Assembly (NCBI GenBank): GCA_002378975.1
Contig: DFST01000157.1
Location: 1-10,456 of the forward strand
Direction: 5' to 3'
Length of the DNA: 10,456 bases
Source of the DNA: Chitinophagaceae bacterium UBA3430
GTDB lineage: Bacteria; Bacteroidota; Bacteroidia; Chitinophagales; Chitinophagaceae
Shown: piece by piece, positions 1 through 7,869 of the stretch
How positions within the stretch are numbered: position 1 is the stretch's first letter
Layout: each line of letters begins with the position of its first letter
Notes under the pieces: generated by a model
Database searches by the model: none
The model's input: only the letters and a program-made list of their open reading frames with translations
What the model was told of the DNA's origin: nothing
Translations under genes and position numbers: made by a program

Positions 1-888
1 GCCAAACAAACCTTGCCGGCATTGGCCGGACAATCGCGTGTTATTTTCCGGTTCATTTTCGGAGCCGGAACGATCTGCAATAATTTCGACGGCTTGGCTG
101 TGGATGATTTTTATGTGGGCGAAGCGCCGGCCAACCAGGCTGATTTTGATATTGTTTGTGTAGCCGGCGATACGGTTGACCTGGTCGATCGATCCTTGCC
201 TTGTCCGCAGCAATACAATTGGGATTTTGGCGATCCGGCCTCCGGCACGAATAACACCAGCACGATAAAAAACCCGCGGCATGTTTTTGCAACACCGGGC
301 TTACATACGATCAAGTTGACGGTGAGTGGCCCCAATAACACGCCGGCTACGATTTCAAAAGACATCACGATCCTTCGGGCTAATGCGTTTCAAAAAAAGC
401 CGGCAGATTGTGTGACCGATCAAGGCGGACAGGCCGAAGTGTTGGTGCAGGGAGGGAGCGGACAACTTTTTTATAATTGGAATACCATTCCGGCGCAGGT
501 GACGACCGTCGCTTCGGATCTGTCGAGTGGCATTTATCTCGTTCAGGTTTCAGCAAGCAATGCTTGTCCCGTTACCGATACTGTTCTGATCGTGGTCGAC
601 AATAACTGCGGTGCTATCCGCTTTCCATCTGCTTTTACGCCCAACCGCGATGGTAAGAATGATGGATTCGGTGCATTGGGTGGTTTGGGTTCGATTGTTT
701 CGTATCGGTTGTCGGTTTACAATCGCTGGGGGCAGGTCATATTCACAACCTCCGATCCGGCGCAACGCTGGAACGGAACCGTCAAGGGAATTACCGCCGA
801 TCCGGGTATATATATATGGATGGCCGAGTTGACGCTGCGCAACGCACCGGCACGAACCGAGAAGGGGTCGGTGATGTTGATCCGTTAA
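1..888 (+). CDS. Secreted PKD-domain protein with T9SS type B sorting domain (3' part)
   Basis: The reading frame is open from the first base, so the gene starts upstream and only the last 295 residues are visible. Visible residues about 1-40 (VIFRFIFG...DGLAVDDFYVG) resemble the end of a jelly-roll/MAM-like domain. Residues about 47-124 look like a PKD domain, with YNWDFGDP and a later HTIKLTVSG strand. About 140-200 is another Ig-like stretch containing SSGIYLVQVSASNAC. Residues about 205-295 form a gliding-motility-associated C-terminal domain (CHU_C, type B sorting signal of the type IX secretion system), with FPSAFTPNRDGKNDGF, YNRWGQVIF, WNG and PGIYIW. Proteins of this kind are exported by Sec, cross the outer membrane through the T9SS, and are released or attached to the surface. 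The function of the missing N-terminal part is unknown; adhesin or hydrolase are both possible. Family call is firm, exact role is not. Confidence 0.9.
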   Translation, partial: AKQTLPALAGQSRVIFRFIFGAGTICNNFDGLAVDDFYVGEAPANQADFDIVCVAGDTVDLVDRSLPCPQQYNWDFGDPASGTNNTSTIKNPRHVFATPGLHTIKLTVSGPNNTPATISKDITILRANAFQKKPADCVTDQGGQAEVLVQGGSGQLFYNWNTIPAQVTTVASDLSSGIYLVQVSASNACPVTDTVLIVVDNNCGAIRFPSAFTPNRDGKNDGFGALGGLGSIVSYRLSVYNRWGQVIFTTSDPAQRWNGTVKGITADPGIYIWMAELTLRNAPARTEKGSVMLIR

Positions 889-917
889 CCGTCAGAAACC
901 AGTTGTTCAGCATGCGT

Positions 918-941
918 TGTTATCATTTTATTATGATAACA
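918..941. repeat. Perfect 9-bp inverted repeat, possible weak terminator or operator
   Basis: TGTTATCAT at 918-926 is the exact reverse complement of ATGATAACA at 933-941, with a 6-base spacer. It lies 30 bases after the stop of the T9SS cargo gene. The stem is AT-rich and is followed by TTAATCTTTC rather than an unbroken T tract, so it would be a poor intrinsic terminator. A dimeric regulator site upstream of the TonB-dependent receptor gene is the alternative. The sequence does not decide between them. Confidence 0.4.
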
Positions 942-1008
942 TTAATCTTTCGATCGTTAACACATTGTTTTTCCAATTTAGTTGGATTATTTAAAATGCT
1001 GAAACAAC

Positions 1009-1040
1009 TTGCGCGCAAAATCAAAAACAAATGCGCGTAA
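1009..1040 (+). promoter_or_regulatory. Hairpin covering the start codon of the TonB-dependent receptor
   Basis: TTGCGCGCA (1009-1017) can pair with TGCGCGTAA (1032-1040), giving eight Watson-Crick pairs and one G-U pair around a 14-base loop made almost only of A. The U and G of the receptor's AUG (1031-1033) lie in the 3' arm, while the A-rich ribosome-contact region lies in the loop. The 5' arm is also a self-palindrome, TTGCGCGCAA at 1009-1018. The pairing is seen directly; a role in translation control is inferred. Confidence 0.35.
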
Positions 1041-4000
1041 AAATCTTCAGTTTGATCGTGATGGTCTTTACCTTTTTGGGGTTGACCGCACAAGAAACGA
1101 CCGCGGAGATCCAAGGAATTATCAATGATCGTTCCGGTACTGGACTCGCGGGTGCTACCGTTACTGCTATTCACACTCCCACCGGCTCTAAATATATTAC
1201 CACCAGTCGTAAGGATGGTCGATTCAATTTGGCCAATCTGCGCGTTGGCGGTCCCTATGAAGTAACCACCACGTTTGTCGGCTTTCAGGAAATCAAACGC
1301 GACGACATCAGCTTGTTGATCGGACAGGCCTATAAAGTCGATTTTACACTTATTGAAGCGGCGGCAACCCTGCAGGATGTAACCATCTCGGTTGCAAAGT
1401 CCGATAAGGTTTTTAACCGTTCTCGTACCGGTTCGGCGGAAGTGGTCAATCGCCAACAAATTGAACGTCTGCCAACTATTAATCGTAGCATCAACGATCT
1501 GACTCGATTGACGCCTACCGCAAACAGCAACGCTACGTATGGTACGAGCAGTTTTGGCGGCCGCGCAAACTCCTATAATAATCTGACGGTAAACGGAGCC
1601 TCTTTCAACAATACGTTTGGTTTGGCCGCTGGTTTAGGTGGACAAACAAACTCCCAACCCATCAGCATTGATGCATTGGATCAGATTCAGGTGAACATTG
1701 CGCCCTATGATGTTACCTTGGGCGGATTTACTGGTGCCGGAATCAACTCGGTTACCAAAAGCGGAACCAATCAGATCAAGGCAACTGTATACAATTTTGT
1801 GAAAAGTCCGGGTTTGACCGGTTTGAATGTAGGAACTGCAAAAGTTGCCAAACAGCAGTTTGATTTTGCCAATCGCGGGTTGACTGTCGGCGGTCCGATC
1901 ATTCAAAACAAATTGTTTTTCTTCATCAGTGGTGAGCAGGAGCGTGTTAGCCTGCCTGCCACTTCTTTGGTTGCGAGCCGAAACGGCAGCAGTGGCGTTG
2001 GAATTTCACAGGCAAAAGCCGAAGATCTCCAAACCCTTTCGACGTTCTTGAAAACAAATTTTGGTTACGAGACCGGTGCCTTTGAGAATTATACTTACGA
2101 CACATATAGTGACAAGGTGACTGTTCGATTGGATTACAACATCAATCCCAAACACACCTTTAACCTGAACTATTATTACCTGAAATCCTATCGAAATGTG
2201 CCTCCGAGTAATAGTGGTGCGCCCGGCAACAATCGTCAGCCTAGTTTGACGGCCATGCCTTTCTTCTCCTCTTCCTACCTCATCAACAATAACTTCAACA
2301 TCGTCATTGGCGAGTTGAACAGCCGGTTCAGCAATAAATTATCCAACAAATTGCAGATTGGTTTCAATCAGCTCCGCGATTTTCGTAGCAGTCCGGGTGG
2401 GATTTTCCCGTTGGTTGACATTGAAAATGGAGCAGGACTTTCATTTACATCATTTGGTTTTGAACCATTCACCGCTTTCAATAAGCTCAATACGGACACT
2501 TGGCAGCTGAATGACATCGTAACCATGTATAAGGGCAGCCATACGATTACTTTCGGTACTCAAAATACGTACAACAAATTCCGTAATGGATTTGCCCCCA
2601 ATTATTATGGCGCTTATCGTTTTGCCAGCCTGAATGATTTTTACAACAGTGTAAACAACGCAGCTGCCACGGCCTCTCGCTATGAGCTTCGTTATTCAGC
2701 TCGTCGTAATGGGGAGTTTCCTTATGCGGATCTGGCAGTTATGCAATTGGGATTCTTTGCGCAGGATAAGTGGGCGGTGAACAAGAATTTCACACTGACC
2801 TATGGTATTCGTGCCGACATGCCCATTTTCAAGCAGAATTTTATTTCAAACACCAATGCGGATGCGCTTACTTACCGAAACGGAGTACGCATTCAGACCG
2901 GTATGCCTCCCAAAACCAGCGTACTGTGGTCTCCGCGTGTAGGATTTAACTGGGATGCCAAGGGCGACAAATCCACACAGGTTCGTGGTGGTGTAGGTGT
3001 TTTCTCTGGACCTCCTCCCTTTGTTTGGGTTAGTAACCAGGCCAGCAACAACGGGGTTGATTTCGGTTCATTTGTACAGACTACCGGCGTTGTTTTTAAC
3101 TCCAATGTGGATGCATATCGCCCATCGAATGGTGCTGCAAACACCAGCTACAACTTGGCAATCACCGCTGAAGATTTCAAATTCCCTCAACTGCTGCGTG
3201 CTAACCTTGCAGTCGATCACAAGCTGCCGGCCGGTATCGTAGCTACCCTTGAAGGGATTTTGGGTAAAGACATCAACGCGGTTTATCATCAAAACATCAA
3301 CCTCCCTTCACTGGGCACGGCCTTGGTGGGTTCCGATAAACGCATTCGTTATAATGCCAGCCGCATTTACAGTGGTGCAGGGGGTGCCAGCGCTACCAAC
3401 CCGAATATCAGTGATGCGATCTTGATGTCAAACACCAATCAGGGTTATACGTATAACCTCACCCTGCAATTGCAGCGCAACGTAAAAAATTGGTACAGCA
3501 TGGTTGCATACAGCTATGGTAACAGTCGATCGGTGAACGATGGTGGATCCATTGCTCAGTCGATCTGGCGCGATCGTGCAGTTAACGGTGATCCCAACGA
3601 CGAAGCAGTATCATTCTCTAACTTCTATCAACCACACCGTGTAATTGCAGCTACGTACTATCGTTTTGAATATGCCAAGCGCTTTGCGACTTCTGTTGGA
3701 TTTACCTTCGAAGCTGCAAACGGCGGAACGGGTAGTTACACCTACAATGGGGATCTTAATAACGATGGGTTGACTTCCAATGATCTGATCTATGTGCCCA
3801 AAGATGCCACGGATATTGTTTTGGAAGGAGTTAGCGGAACTGATACTCGTACCCCAGCCGTCATTTGGGGTCAGCTCAACACCTACCTGAATCAAGATCC
3901 TTATCTGAGTGGTCTTCGTGGTCAGTATGCAGAGCGCAATGGGTTGTTGCTGCCCTTTTATCGCCGGTTGGACATGAATATTGCCCAGGAAATCCAGCAA

Positions 4001-4282
4001 AAAGTGGGTAAGAACATGCATACGATCCGCTTCTCCTTGGACATCTTCAACGTAGGCAATTTGTTGAATAAAAATTGGGGCATTTTCCGCACAACCAACC
4101 GCACGCAATTGCTCAATTTCAAGCGTGTAGAGACAACAGGAGTTAACGCTGGTAAGCCGGTGTTCAGCTTCCCTTATTTGGATGCCACCAACCAAATTCC
4201 ACTCACCAATACATTCCTGAATAGCACCAGCCAGGCTTCCCGCTGGCAGATTCAATTCGGTGTTCGATATTCTTTCAATTGA
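1031..4282 (+). CDS. Oar-like TonB-dependent outer-membrane receptor
   Basis: The 1083-residue product starts with a Sec signal peptide (MRVKIFSLIVMVFTFLGLTAQ), then a carboxypeptidase-regulatory-like beta-sandwich at about 26-110 (IQGIINDRSGTGLAGATV, DGRFNLANLRVGGPY). A plug domain follows at about 125-250, with RTGSAEVVNRQQIERLPT, the VNGASFNN segment, IDALDQIQVN and GAGINSVTKSGTN. The rest is a large 22-strand-type barrel ending in RWQIQFGVRYSFN. Around residue 905 is GDLNNDGLTSNDLIYVP, a loop typical of the Oar/CarboxypepD_reg receptor group, with Asp/Asn spacing like a calcium loop. No SusD-like gene follows, which favours the Oar-like group over SusCD glycan importers. No clear TonB box was recognised. 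The substrate is unknown; in related bacteria such proteins serve in uptake or protein/outer-membrane functions. The ATG at 1031 is chosen because the signal peptide begins there and the A-rich leader suits the phylum. An intrinsic terminator follows, so it is likely monocistronic. Confidence 0.93.
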   Translation: MRVKIFSLIVMVFTFLGLTAQETTAEIQGIINDRSGTGLAGATVTAIHTPTGSKYITTSRKDGRFNLANLRVGGPYEVTTTFVGFQEIKRDDISLLIGQAYKVDFTLIEAAATLQDVTISVAKSDKVFNRSRTGSAEVVNRQQIERLPTINRSINDLTRLTPTANSNATYGTSSFGGRANSYNNLTVNGASFNNTFGLAAGLGGQTNSQPISIDALDQIQVNIAPYDVTLGGFTGAGINSVTKSGTNQIKATVYNFVKSPGLTGLNVGTAKVAKQQFDFANRGLTVGGPIIQNKLFFFISGEQERVSLPATSLVASRNGSSGVGISQAKAEDLQTLSTFLKTNFGYETGAFENYTYDTYSDKVTVRLDYNINPKHTFNLNYYYLKSYRNVPPSNSGAPGNNRQPSLTAMPFFSSSYLINNNFNIVIGELNSRFSNKLSNKLQIGFNQLRDFRSSPGGIFPLVDIENGAGLSFTSFGFEPFTAFNKLNTDTWQLNDIVTMYKGSHTITFGTQNTYNKFRNGFAPNYYGAYRFASLNDFYNSVNNAAATASRYELRYSARRNGEFPYADLAVMQLGFFAQDKWAVNKNFTLTYGIRADMPIFKQNFISNTNADALTYRNGVRIQTGMPPKTSVLWSPRVGFNWDAKGDKSTQVRGGVGVFSGPPPFVWVSNQASNNGVDFGSFVQTTGVVFNSNVDAYRPSNGAANTSYNLAITAEDFKFPQLLRANLAVDHKLPAGIVATLEGILGKDINAVYHQNINLPSLGTALVGSDKRIRYNASRIYSGAGGASATNPNISDAILMSNTNQGYTYNLTLQLQRNVKNWYSMVAYSYGNSRSVNDGGSIAQSIWRDRAVNGDPNDEAVSFSNFYQPHRVIAATYYRFEYAKRFATSVGFTFEAANGGTGSYTYNGDLNNDGLTSNDLIYVPKDATDIVLEGVSGTDTRTPAVIWGQLNTYLNQDPYLSGLRGQYAERNGLLLPFYRRLDMNIAQEIQQKVGKNMHTIRFSLDIFNVGNLLNKNWGIFRTTNRTQLLNFKRVETTGVNAGKPVFSFPYLDATNQIPLTNTFLNSTSQASRWQIQFGVRYSFN

Positions 4283-4300
4283 TAGTTTGGTATGCATTAT

Positions 4301-4329
4301 AAGGCCCCGTTTCTACGGGGCTTTTTTTT
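4301..4329 (+). terminator. Rho-independent terminator of the TonB-dependent receptor gene
   Basis: GCCCCGT (4304-4310) pairs perfectly with ACGGGGC (4315-4321) around a TTCT loop, followed at once by eight T (4322-4329). AAG before the stem can add three weaker pairs with the first T residues. It lies 18 bases after the receptor stop codon, and isolates that gene from the pseudouridine genes downstream. Confidence 0.92.
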
Positions 4330-4365
4330 GCTTCATGAGGATGTATAGGTCGCTTGATATTCACT

Positions 4366-4373
4366 TATTTTTG
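4366..4373 (+). promoter_or_regulatory. Possible Bacteroidota -7 element for the pseudouridine operon
   Basis: TATTTTTG fits the Bacteroidota -7 consensus TAnnTTTG exactly and ends 4 bases before the ATG at 4378. No TTTG-type -33 element was found at the expected distance upstream. If used, transcription would begin at or next to the start codon, giving a leaderless or nearly leaderless message. The match is short and could be chance. Confidence 0.25.
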
Positions 4374-4377
4374 ACGG

Positions 4378-5310
4378 ATGTCTTCTAAACCCGTTATCTG
4401 CATTGGAGCCGCCTTGGTGGATGAGCTTTTCCATGCCACCGAAGAACTTCTTTTAGCTACCACCACGGATGCCACCGTAACCAAAACCTCCGGTGGTGTG
4501 GCCAGAAACATTGCGCATCAGCTGGCCTTATTGGATGTGCCGGTTCAATTGATTACAGTATTGGGAAATGATGGCGATGGCGATTGGATCAAACAAGTTT
4601 GTGGGGCAGCCGGCGTGGCGCTGGATGCCACGATCACCAAGGACGGACTCAGCGGAAAATATACGGGTATCTTAAAGCCCGATGGATCCCTGTTTACGGC
4701 GTTTCTGACCAATGCCGCTAATCACCTCATCACACCGAAACATCTGGAAGCCAATCGGGACTTATTGCTTACCGCTTCCTATTTATTGGCCGATGCGAAT
4801 ATTTCTATTGAGACCGGCGAGTGGTTGGTCCGGTTTAGTCGCGAGACCGGGATTCCATTCATTTTGGAACCGGTTTCTGTACCGCCTGCCCGTAAGTTCA
4901 AAAATTCAGACCTCCAGGGATTGTATCTGGTTACGCCGAATGAGGATGAATTGCCGGTGCTCTGTCACGGACAGTCATCCATGATTTCGCACCAGATCGA
5001 AGAATTATTCAATCGGGGTGTGCAGCACATCTGGCTGCACAATGGGAAGAATGGTTCTGCGATGTATACGCAGGAGAAAGTGGTTACGCTGCATGCACCC
5101 AACATCGAAGTGGTCGATTGTACCGGCGCGGGCGATGGATCGTTGTCGGGATTCTTGTTGGGCAAGCATTTGGGATGGGCGGATTTGGATTGCATGCGAT
5201 TGGCGCATAGTTTATCGGCCGAGATCTTGCAAGTGAATGGTGCCATTGCTACGCATTTGAATCAGGAAACTTTGTTGAGTCGGGTCGATCATTATTTTCC
5301 GAAGGCATGA
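4378..5310 (+). CDS. psuK: PfkB-family sugar kinase, probable pseudouridine kinase
   Basis: The 310-residue protein has the ribokinase/PfkB layout and the usual family length. Residues 8-15 (CIGAALVD) form the first strand and the Asp that normally contacts the ribose. SGGVARNIA at 38-46 is the N-terminal PfkB signature, and GNDGDGD at 63-69 follows. N188 and E191 in TPNEDE match the NxxE magnesium/phosphate motif. D247-D253 (DCTGAGD) is the C-terminal signature with the anion hole, and D253 is the expected catalytic base. The family phosphorylates a sugar hydroxyl with ATP. The specific call rests on context: the stop codon overlaps the start of psuG (ATGA at 5307-5310), the same pairing as E. 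coli psuK-psuG. The predicted reaction is pseudouridine plus ATP to pseudouridine 5'-phosphate in the cytoplasm. A kinase for another nucleoside or ribose is the alternative if the context misleads. Confidence 0.88.
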   Translation: MSSKPVICIGAALVDELFHATEELLLATTTDATVTKTSGGVARNIAHQLALLDVPVQLITVLGNDGDGDWIKQVCGAAGVALDATITKDGLSGKYTGILKPDGSLFTAFLTNAANHLITPKHLEANRDLLLTASYLLADANISIETGEWLVRFSRETGIPFILEPVSVPPARKFKNSDLQGLYLVTPNEDELPVLCHGQSSMISHQIEELFNRGVQHIWLHNGKNGSAMYTQEKVVTLHAPNIEVVDCTGAGDGSLSGFLLGKHLGWADLDCMRLAHSLSAEILQVNGAIATHLNQETLLSRVDHYFPKA

Positions 5311-6215
5311 ACGAGTATCTCCACATAAATCCGGAATTTGAATCCGCGCTTCGATCGAACAAACCGGTCGTGGCCCTGGAATCGACGATCATCTCGCACG
5401 GCATGCCGTATCCCAAAAATGTGGAGACAGCGATGCGCGTAGAACAAATCGTTCGAGACAATGGGGCGGTTCCAGCAACCATCGGCGTGATGAATGGAAA
5501 ATGTGTGGTAGGGATGACAAAGGAGGAGATCGAAACATTTGGGAAGGCTTCCGGTGTATGGAAAGTCAGTCTGCGCGATCTGCCGTATGTGGTTTCTCAA
5601 ACTCTTTTGGGCGCAACTACGGTAGCTGCTACGATGCGGATCGCATCCATGGCCGGCATAAAAATATTTGTGACGGGTGGCATTGGGGGTGTTCATCGCG
5701 GTGCGGAAAACACGATGGACATTTCAGCCGACTTGACCGAGATGGCGCAAACCAATGTGGCGGTGATATCGGCTGGTGTGAAATCGATTCTGGATATCGG
5801 ATTGACACTTGAATATTTAGAAACATTGGGCATTCCCGTGCTTACGGTTGGTTCGGATGAATTCCCCAGTTTTTATTCGAGGGAGAGTGGATATAAGTCG
5901 CCCCTTCGGTTGGATACGCCGGAGGCAATCGCTAAGTTGTTATCGGCCAAATGGTCGATGGGGTTGAACGGCTCGGTTATGATCGCGAACCCGCTTTCGG
6001 CTGAGGCGTCCATCGATCGAAATGAAATGGAAGGTCATATTCAGCAGGCGCTTAATGCTGCAGCTACGGCTGGAATCAAAGGGAAAGAGGTGACGCCATT
6101 CTTACTCAAATACATTGCCGATCATACGATGGGCGAAAGCCTCGAAGCGAACATTGCCTTGATATGTTCCAATGCAGCGCTGGGGGCGAAGATCGCTGGG
6201 GCATATGCATCATAA
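5307..6215 (+). CDS. psuG: Pseudouridine-5'-phosphate glycosidase
   Basis: This 302-residue protein is a full-length member of the PsuG/YeiN family. It cleaves the C-C glycosidic bond of pseudouridine 5'-phosphate to uracil and ribose 5-phosphate, with a manganese ion and a lysine that forms a covalent sugar adduct. Residues that match those I recall from the E. coli enzyme are all present: E25 in ALESTIISHG, K86 in WKVSLRDLP, H130 in GGIGGVHRG, D142 in DISADLTE, K159 in SAGVKSILD and N282 in SLEANIAL. The GSDEFPSFYSRESG and VTPFLLKYI segments are also typical. The ATG overlaps the kinase stop by 4 bases, so the two are probably translationally coupled. No pseudouridine transporter gene lies within the window, unlike E. 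coli, where psuT is adjacent; uptake may use a gene elsewhere, or the substrate may come from internal RNA turnover. Confidence 0.97.
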   Translation: MNEYLHINPEFESALRSNKPVVALESTIISHGMPYPKNVETAMRVEQIVRDNGAVPATIGVMNGKCVVGMTKEEIETFGKASGVWKVSLRDLPYVVSQTLLGATTVAATMRIASMAGIKIFVTGGIGGVHRGAENTMDISADLTEMAQTNVAVISAGVKSILDIGLTLEYLETLGIPVLTVGSDEFPSFYSRESGYKSPLRLDTPEAIAKLLSAKWSMGLNGSVMIANPLSAEASIDRNEMEGHIQQALNAAATAGIKGKEVTPFLLKYIADHTMGESLEANIALICSNAALGAKIAGAYAS

Positions 6216-6405
6216 AATACCAGTCCTATTCATTTTGTCTTTTGCCAAATAAGCGGTTCCCATACTGCCCGGAGCTAGGTTTTGATTTGCGTGCAAAATT
6301 TTATTCCTTCTAATGCGGTTAGACGAATGACGGTTAATGAAAATGATGTATAATTACACAGACAAAACACCTTGATTTACACGACCCCCAGCACACTGCA
6401 TCAAC

Positions 6406-6942
6406 ATGTCTCAAGAGAAAGAAAAATATGGTGAAGTAAAAAAATGTCCTGGTTGTGGGGTCATTGTTGGCTCTTTTGCTGTCGCCTGCCCAGGCTGTGG
6501 AACAGAATTCAGGGAGATACCCGTGTCGCAGACAGTAGAGAAGTTTTATTCGCGCTTATCAGACATTTCAGCGGAAAAAAGGGAGGAGTACATTACAAAT
6601 TTTGTAGTGCCAAACACAAAAGAGGAAATACTGGACTTCCTGACAATGGCAAGCAGTCAAATAGAACCCATATCTCACGCGGAGTACCTTGAAACGGCGA
6701 AATCGAGTAAAATAACCCGTCGAAATGCTGTTTGGGTCAGAAAAATGGAACAAATACAGCTCCGGGCGTCAATTTCTATGAAGGATGATCGAGCAGGCTT
6801 CCAGGTTGTATCATCGATCGTTGATGGAGCCAAACGAATAGGTGAGGACAATAAAAGAAAATCAAAGGAGACAAAGTTGGGGTGTTTAGCTGTATTTGCT
6901 GTTATTGTCCTGCTACTTCTAATTATGGTCGCAAATTCCTGA
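6406..6942 (+). CDS. Zinc-ribbon protein with C-terminal membrane anchor
   Basis: The 178-residue product has an N-terminal zinc ribbon (C14, C17, C28, C31; CxxC-10 residues-CxxC) and a conserved middle region at about 59-145 containing TNFVVPNTKEEILDFLT and RNAVWVRKMEQI. One C-terminal hydrophobic helix spans about 158-176, preceded by a Lys/Arg-rich stretch (KRKSKETK). The layout suggests a tail-anchored protein with its ribbon in the cytoplasm. The ribbon and middle region are clearly paralogous to the next gene. No enzymatic motif was recognised. It opens the run of close same-strand genes ending with the four-helix protein, after a 190-base gap from psuG. The zinc-ribbon plus SPFH neighbourhood recalls B. 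subtilis ydjGHI, which points to membrane homeostasis, but this is inference. The specific function is unknown. Confidence 0.85.
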   Translation: MSQEKEKYGEVKKCPGCGVIVGSFAVACPGCGTEFREIPVSQTVEKFYSRLSDISAEKREEYITNFVVPNTKEEILDFLTMASSQIEPISHAEYLETAKSSKITRRNAVWVRKMEQIQLRASISMKDDRAGFQVVSSIVDGAKRIGEDNKRKSKETKLGCLAVFAVIVLLLLIMVANS

Positions 6943-6966
6943 TGATACTTTCAAAAATCAATACAC

Positions 6967-7824
6967 ATGTACAACGAACAACTCGAAAAATTAATTGATG
7001 CGGCTCTGTCTGATGGGCAACTAACGGAAAAAGAGAAACAGATTTTATTTAAAAGAGCAGAATCAATGGGCATCGAGCTGGATGAATTTGAAATGGTATT
7101 AGAATCCAGGCTTTTTGAAAAGGGCAAGCAATCGGCCCCCGCCTCACCCCAATCGGATAAATTCGGTGATATCAGAAAATGTCCTGCCTGTGGTGCATTA
7201 GCAGAGTCATTTGCCACCAAATGCTCCGACTGCGGAACTGAATTCAGAAATATCCAAGCCTCCCAAAATATTATCAAGTTTTTTGAGAAGCTCGATGAGC
7301 TGGAGCGCACCCGAACGGATAGCCCCTCTCAGGAATCAAGCAATTCAAACATTGGTGTGGGGACCATATTAAAGTGGTTATTTTTTTATTGGATCCTTTT
7401 ACCGCTCAAGGCTATTAATTTTATATTAAATAAGACCAAAACCGGCAAGTGGTCAACTACAGATGTTCGTAAAGAAGAGCTGATCATGAACTTTCCGGTT
7501 CCTAATTCCAGAGAGGAGATCTTTGAGTTCCTCACCCTCTCGCTGAGTAAGATTGATGTGATCTCCTACACCGAGGTGGTAAGTGAAAAAGGGAAATACA
7601 GAAGCGCCTGGAATGCTGTCTGGTTAAAAAAGCTGGAGCAAATCAACACCAAAGCCACGCTTGCGATGAAAAACGACAAAAAGAGTCTTGACGATATTGC
7701 TTCGCTTGTCAGCGAGGGTCGTTCTAAGGTAAACGGAAATACACAACGGGTTTATCACTTGATCATTGGCTTTGTAGCTATCATAACCATTCTGATCGTA
7801 ATAGCTCGGACCAAGGGGGATTAA
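6967..7824 (+). CDS. TerB-like and zinc-ribbon membrane protein, paralogue of its upstream neighbour
   Basis: This 285-residue protein begins with a small acidic helical segment at 1-50 (LIDAALSDGQLTEKEKQIL) that resembles the start of TerB-like domains. A zinc ribbon follows (C72, C75, C86, C89; same CxxC-10-CxxC spacing as the upstream protein). A hydrophobic stretch at about 131-154 (ILKWLFFYWILLPLKAINF) comes next, then a conserved region at about 168-255 (MNFPVPNSREEIFEFLT, WNAVWLKKLEQI) and a C-terminal helix at about 263-280. The ribbon and the second region match the upstream protein closely, so the pair arose by duplication; the TerB-like part and the inner hydrophobic segment are found only here. 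TerB-like domains occur in metal/stress-response loci. The gap to the upstream gene is 24 bases, with no terminator. Molecular function is unknown. Confidence 0.85.
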   Translation: MYNEQLEKLIDAALSDGQLTEKEKQILFKRAESMGIELDEFEMVLESRLFEKGKQSAPASPQSDKFGDIRKCPACGALAESFATKCSDCGTEFRNIQASQNIIKFFEKLDELERTRTDSPSQESSNSNIGVGTILKWLFFYWILLPLKAINFILNKTKTGKWSTTDVRKEELIMNFPVPNSREEIFEFLTLSLSKIDVISYTEVVSEKGKYRSAWNAVWLKKLEQINTKATLAMKNDKKSLDDIASLVSEGRSKVNGNTQRVYHLIIGFVAIITILIVIARTKGD

Positions 7825-7869
7825 TATAACAGTGTATTTCAAATCTGATCAATAAACAAACTCAATAAA

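Noticed and set aside
923..1459. Minus-strand reading frame (178 codons) across the receptor start
   Set aside because: It covers the receptor signal peptide and the upstream regulatory gap on the other strand, and its translation shows no recognisable fold or motif.
1031..4282. SusC-type glycan importer
   Set aside because: No SusD-like lipoprotein gene follows, a strong terminator ends the transcript, and the plug and loop motifs fit the Oar-like receptor group better.
3611..4297. Long minus-strand reading frame (228 codons) opposite the receptor gene
   Set aside because: It lies wholly antisense to a well-supported TonB-dependent receptor, shows no domain pattern, and is explained by codon bias of the sense gene.
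6349..6354. TATAAT hexamer upstream of the first zinc-ribbon gene
   Set aside because: No -35-like hexamer is found at proper distance, and Bacteroidota primary sigma factor uses a different consensus. The gap 6216-6405 probably contains the promoter, but I cannot place it.
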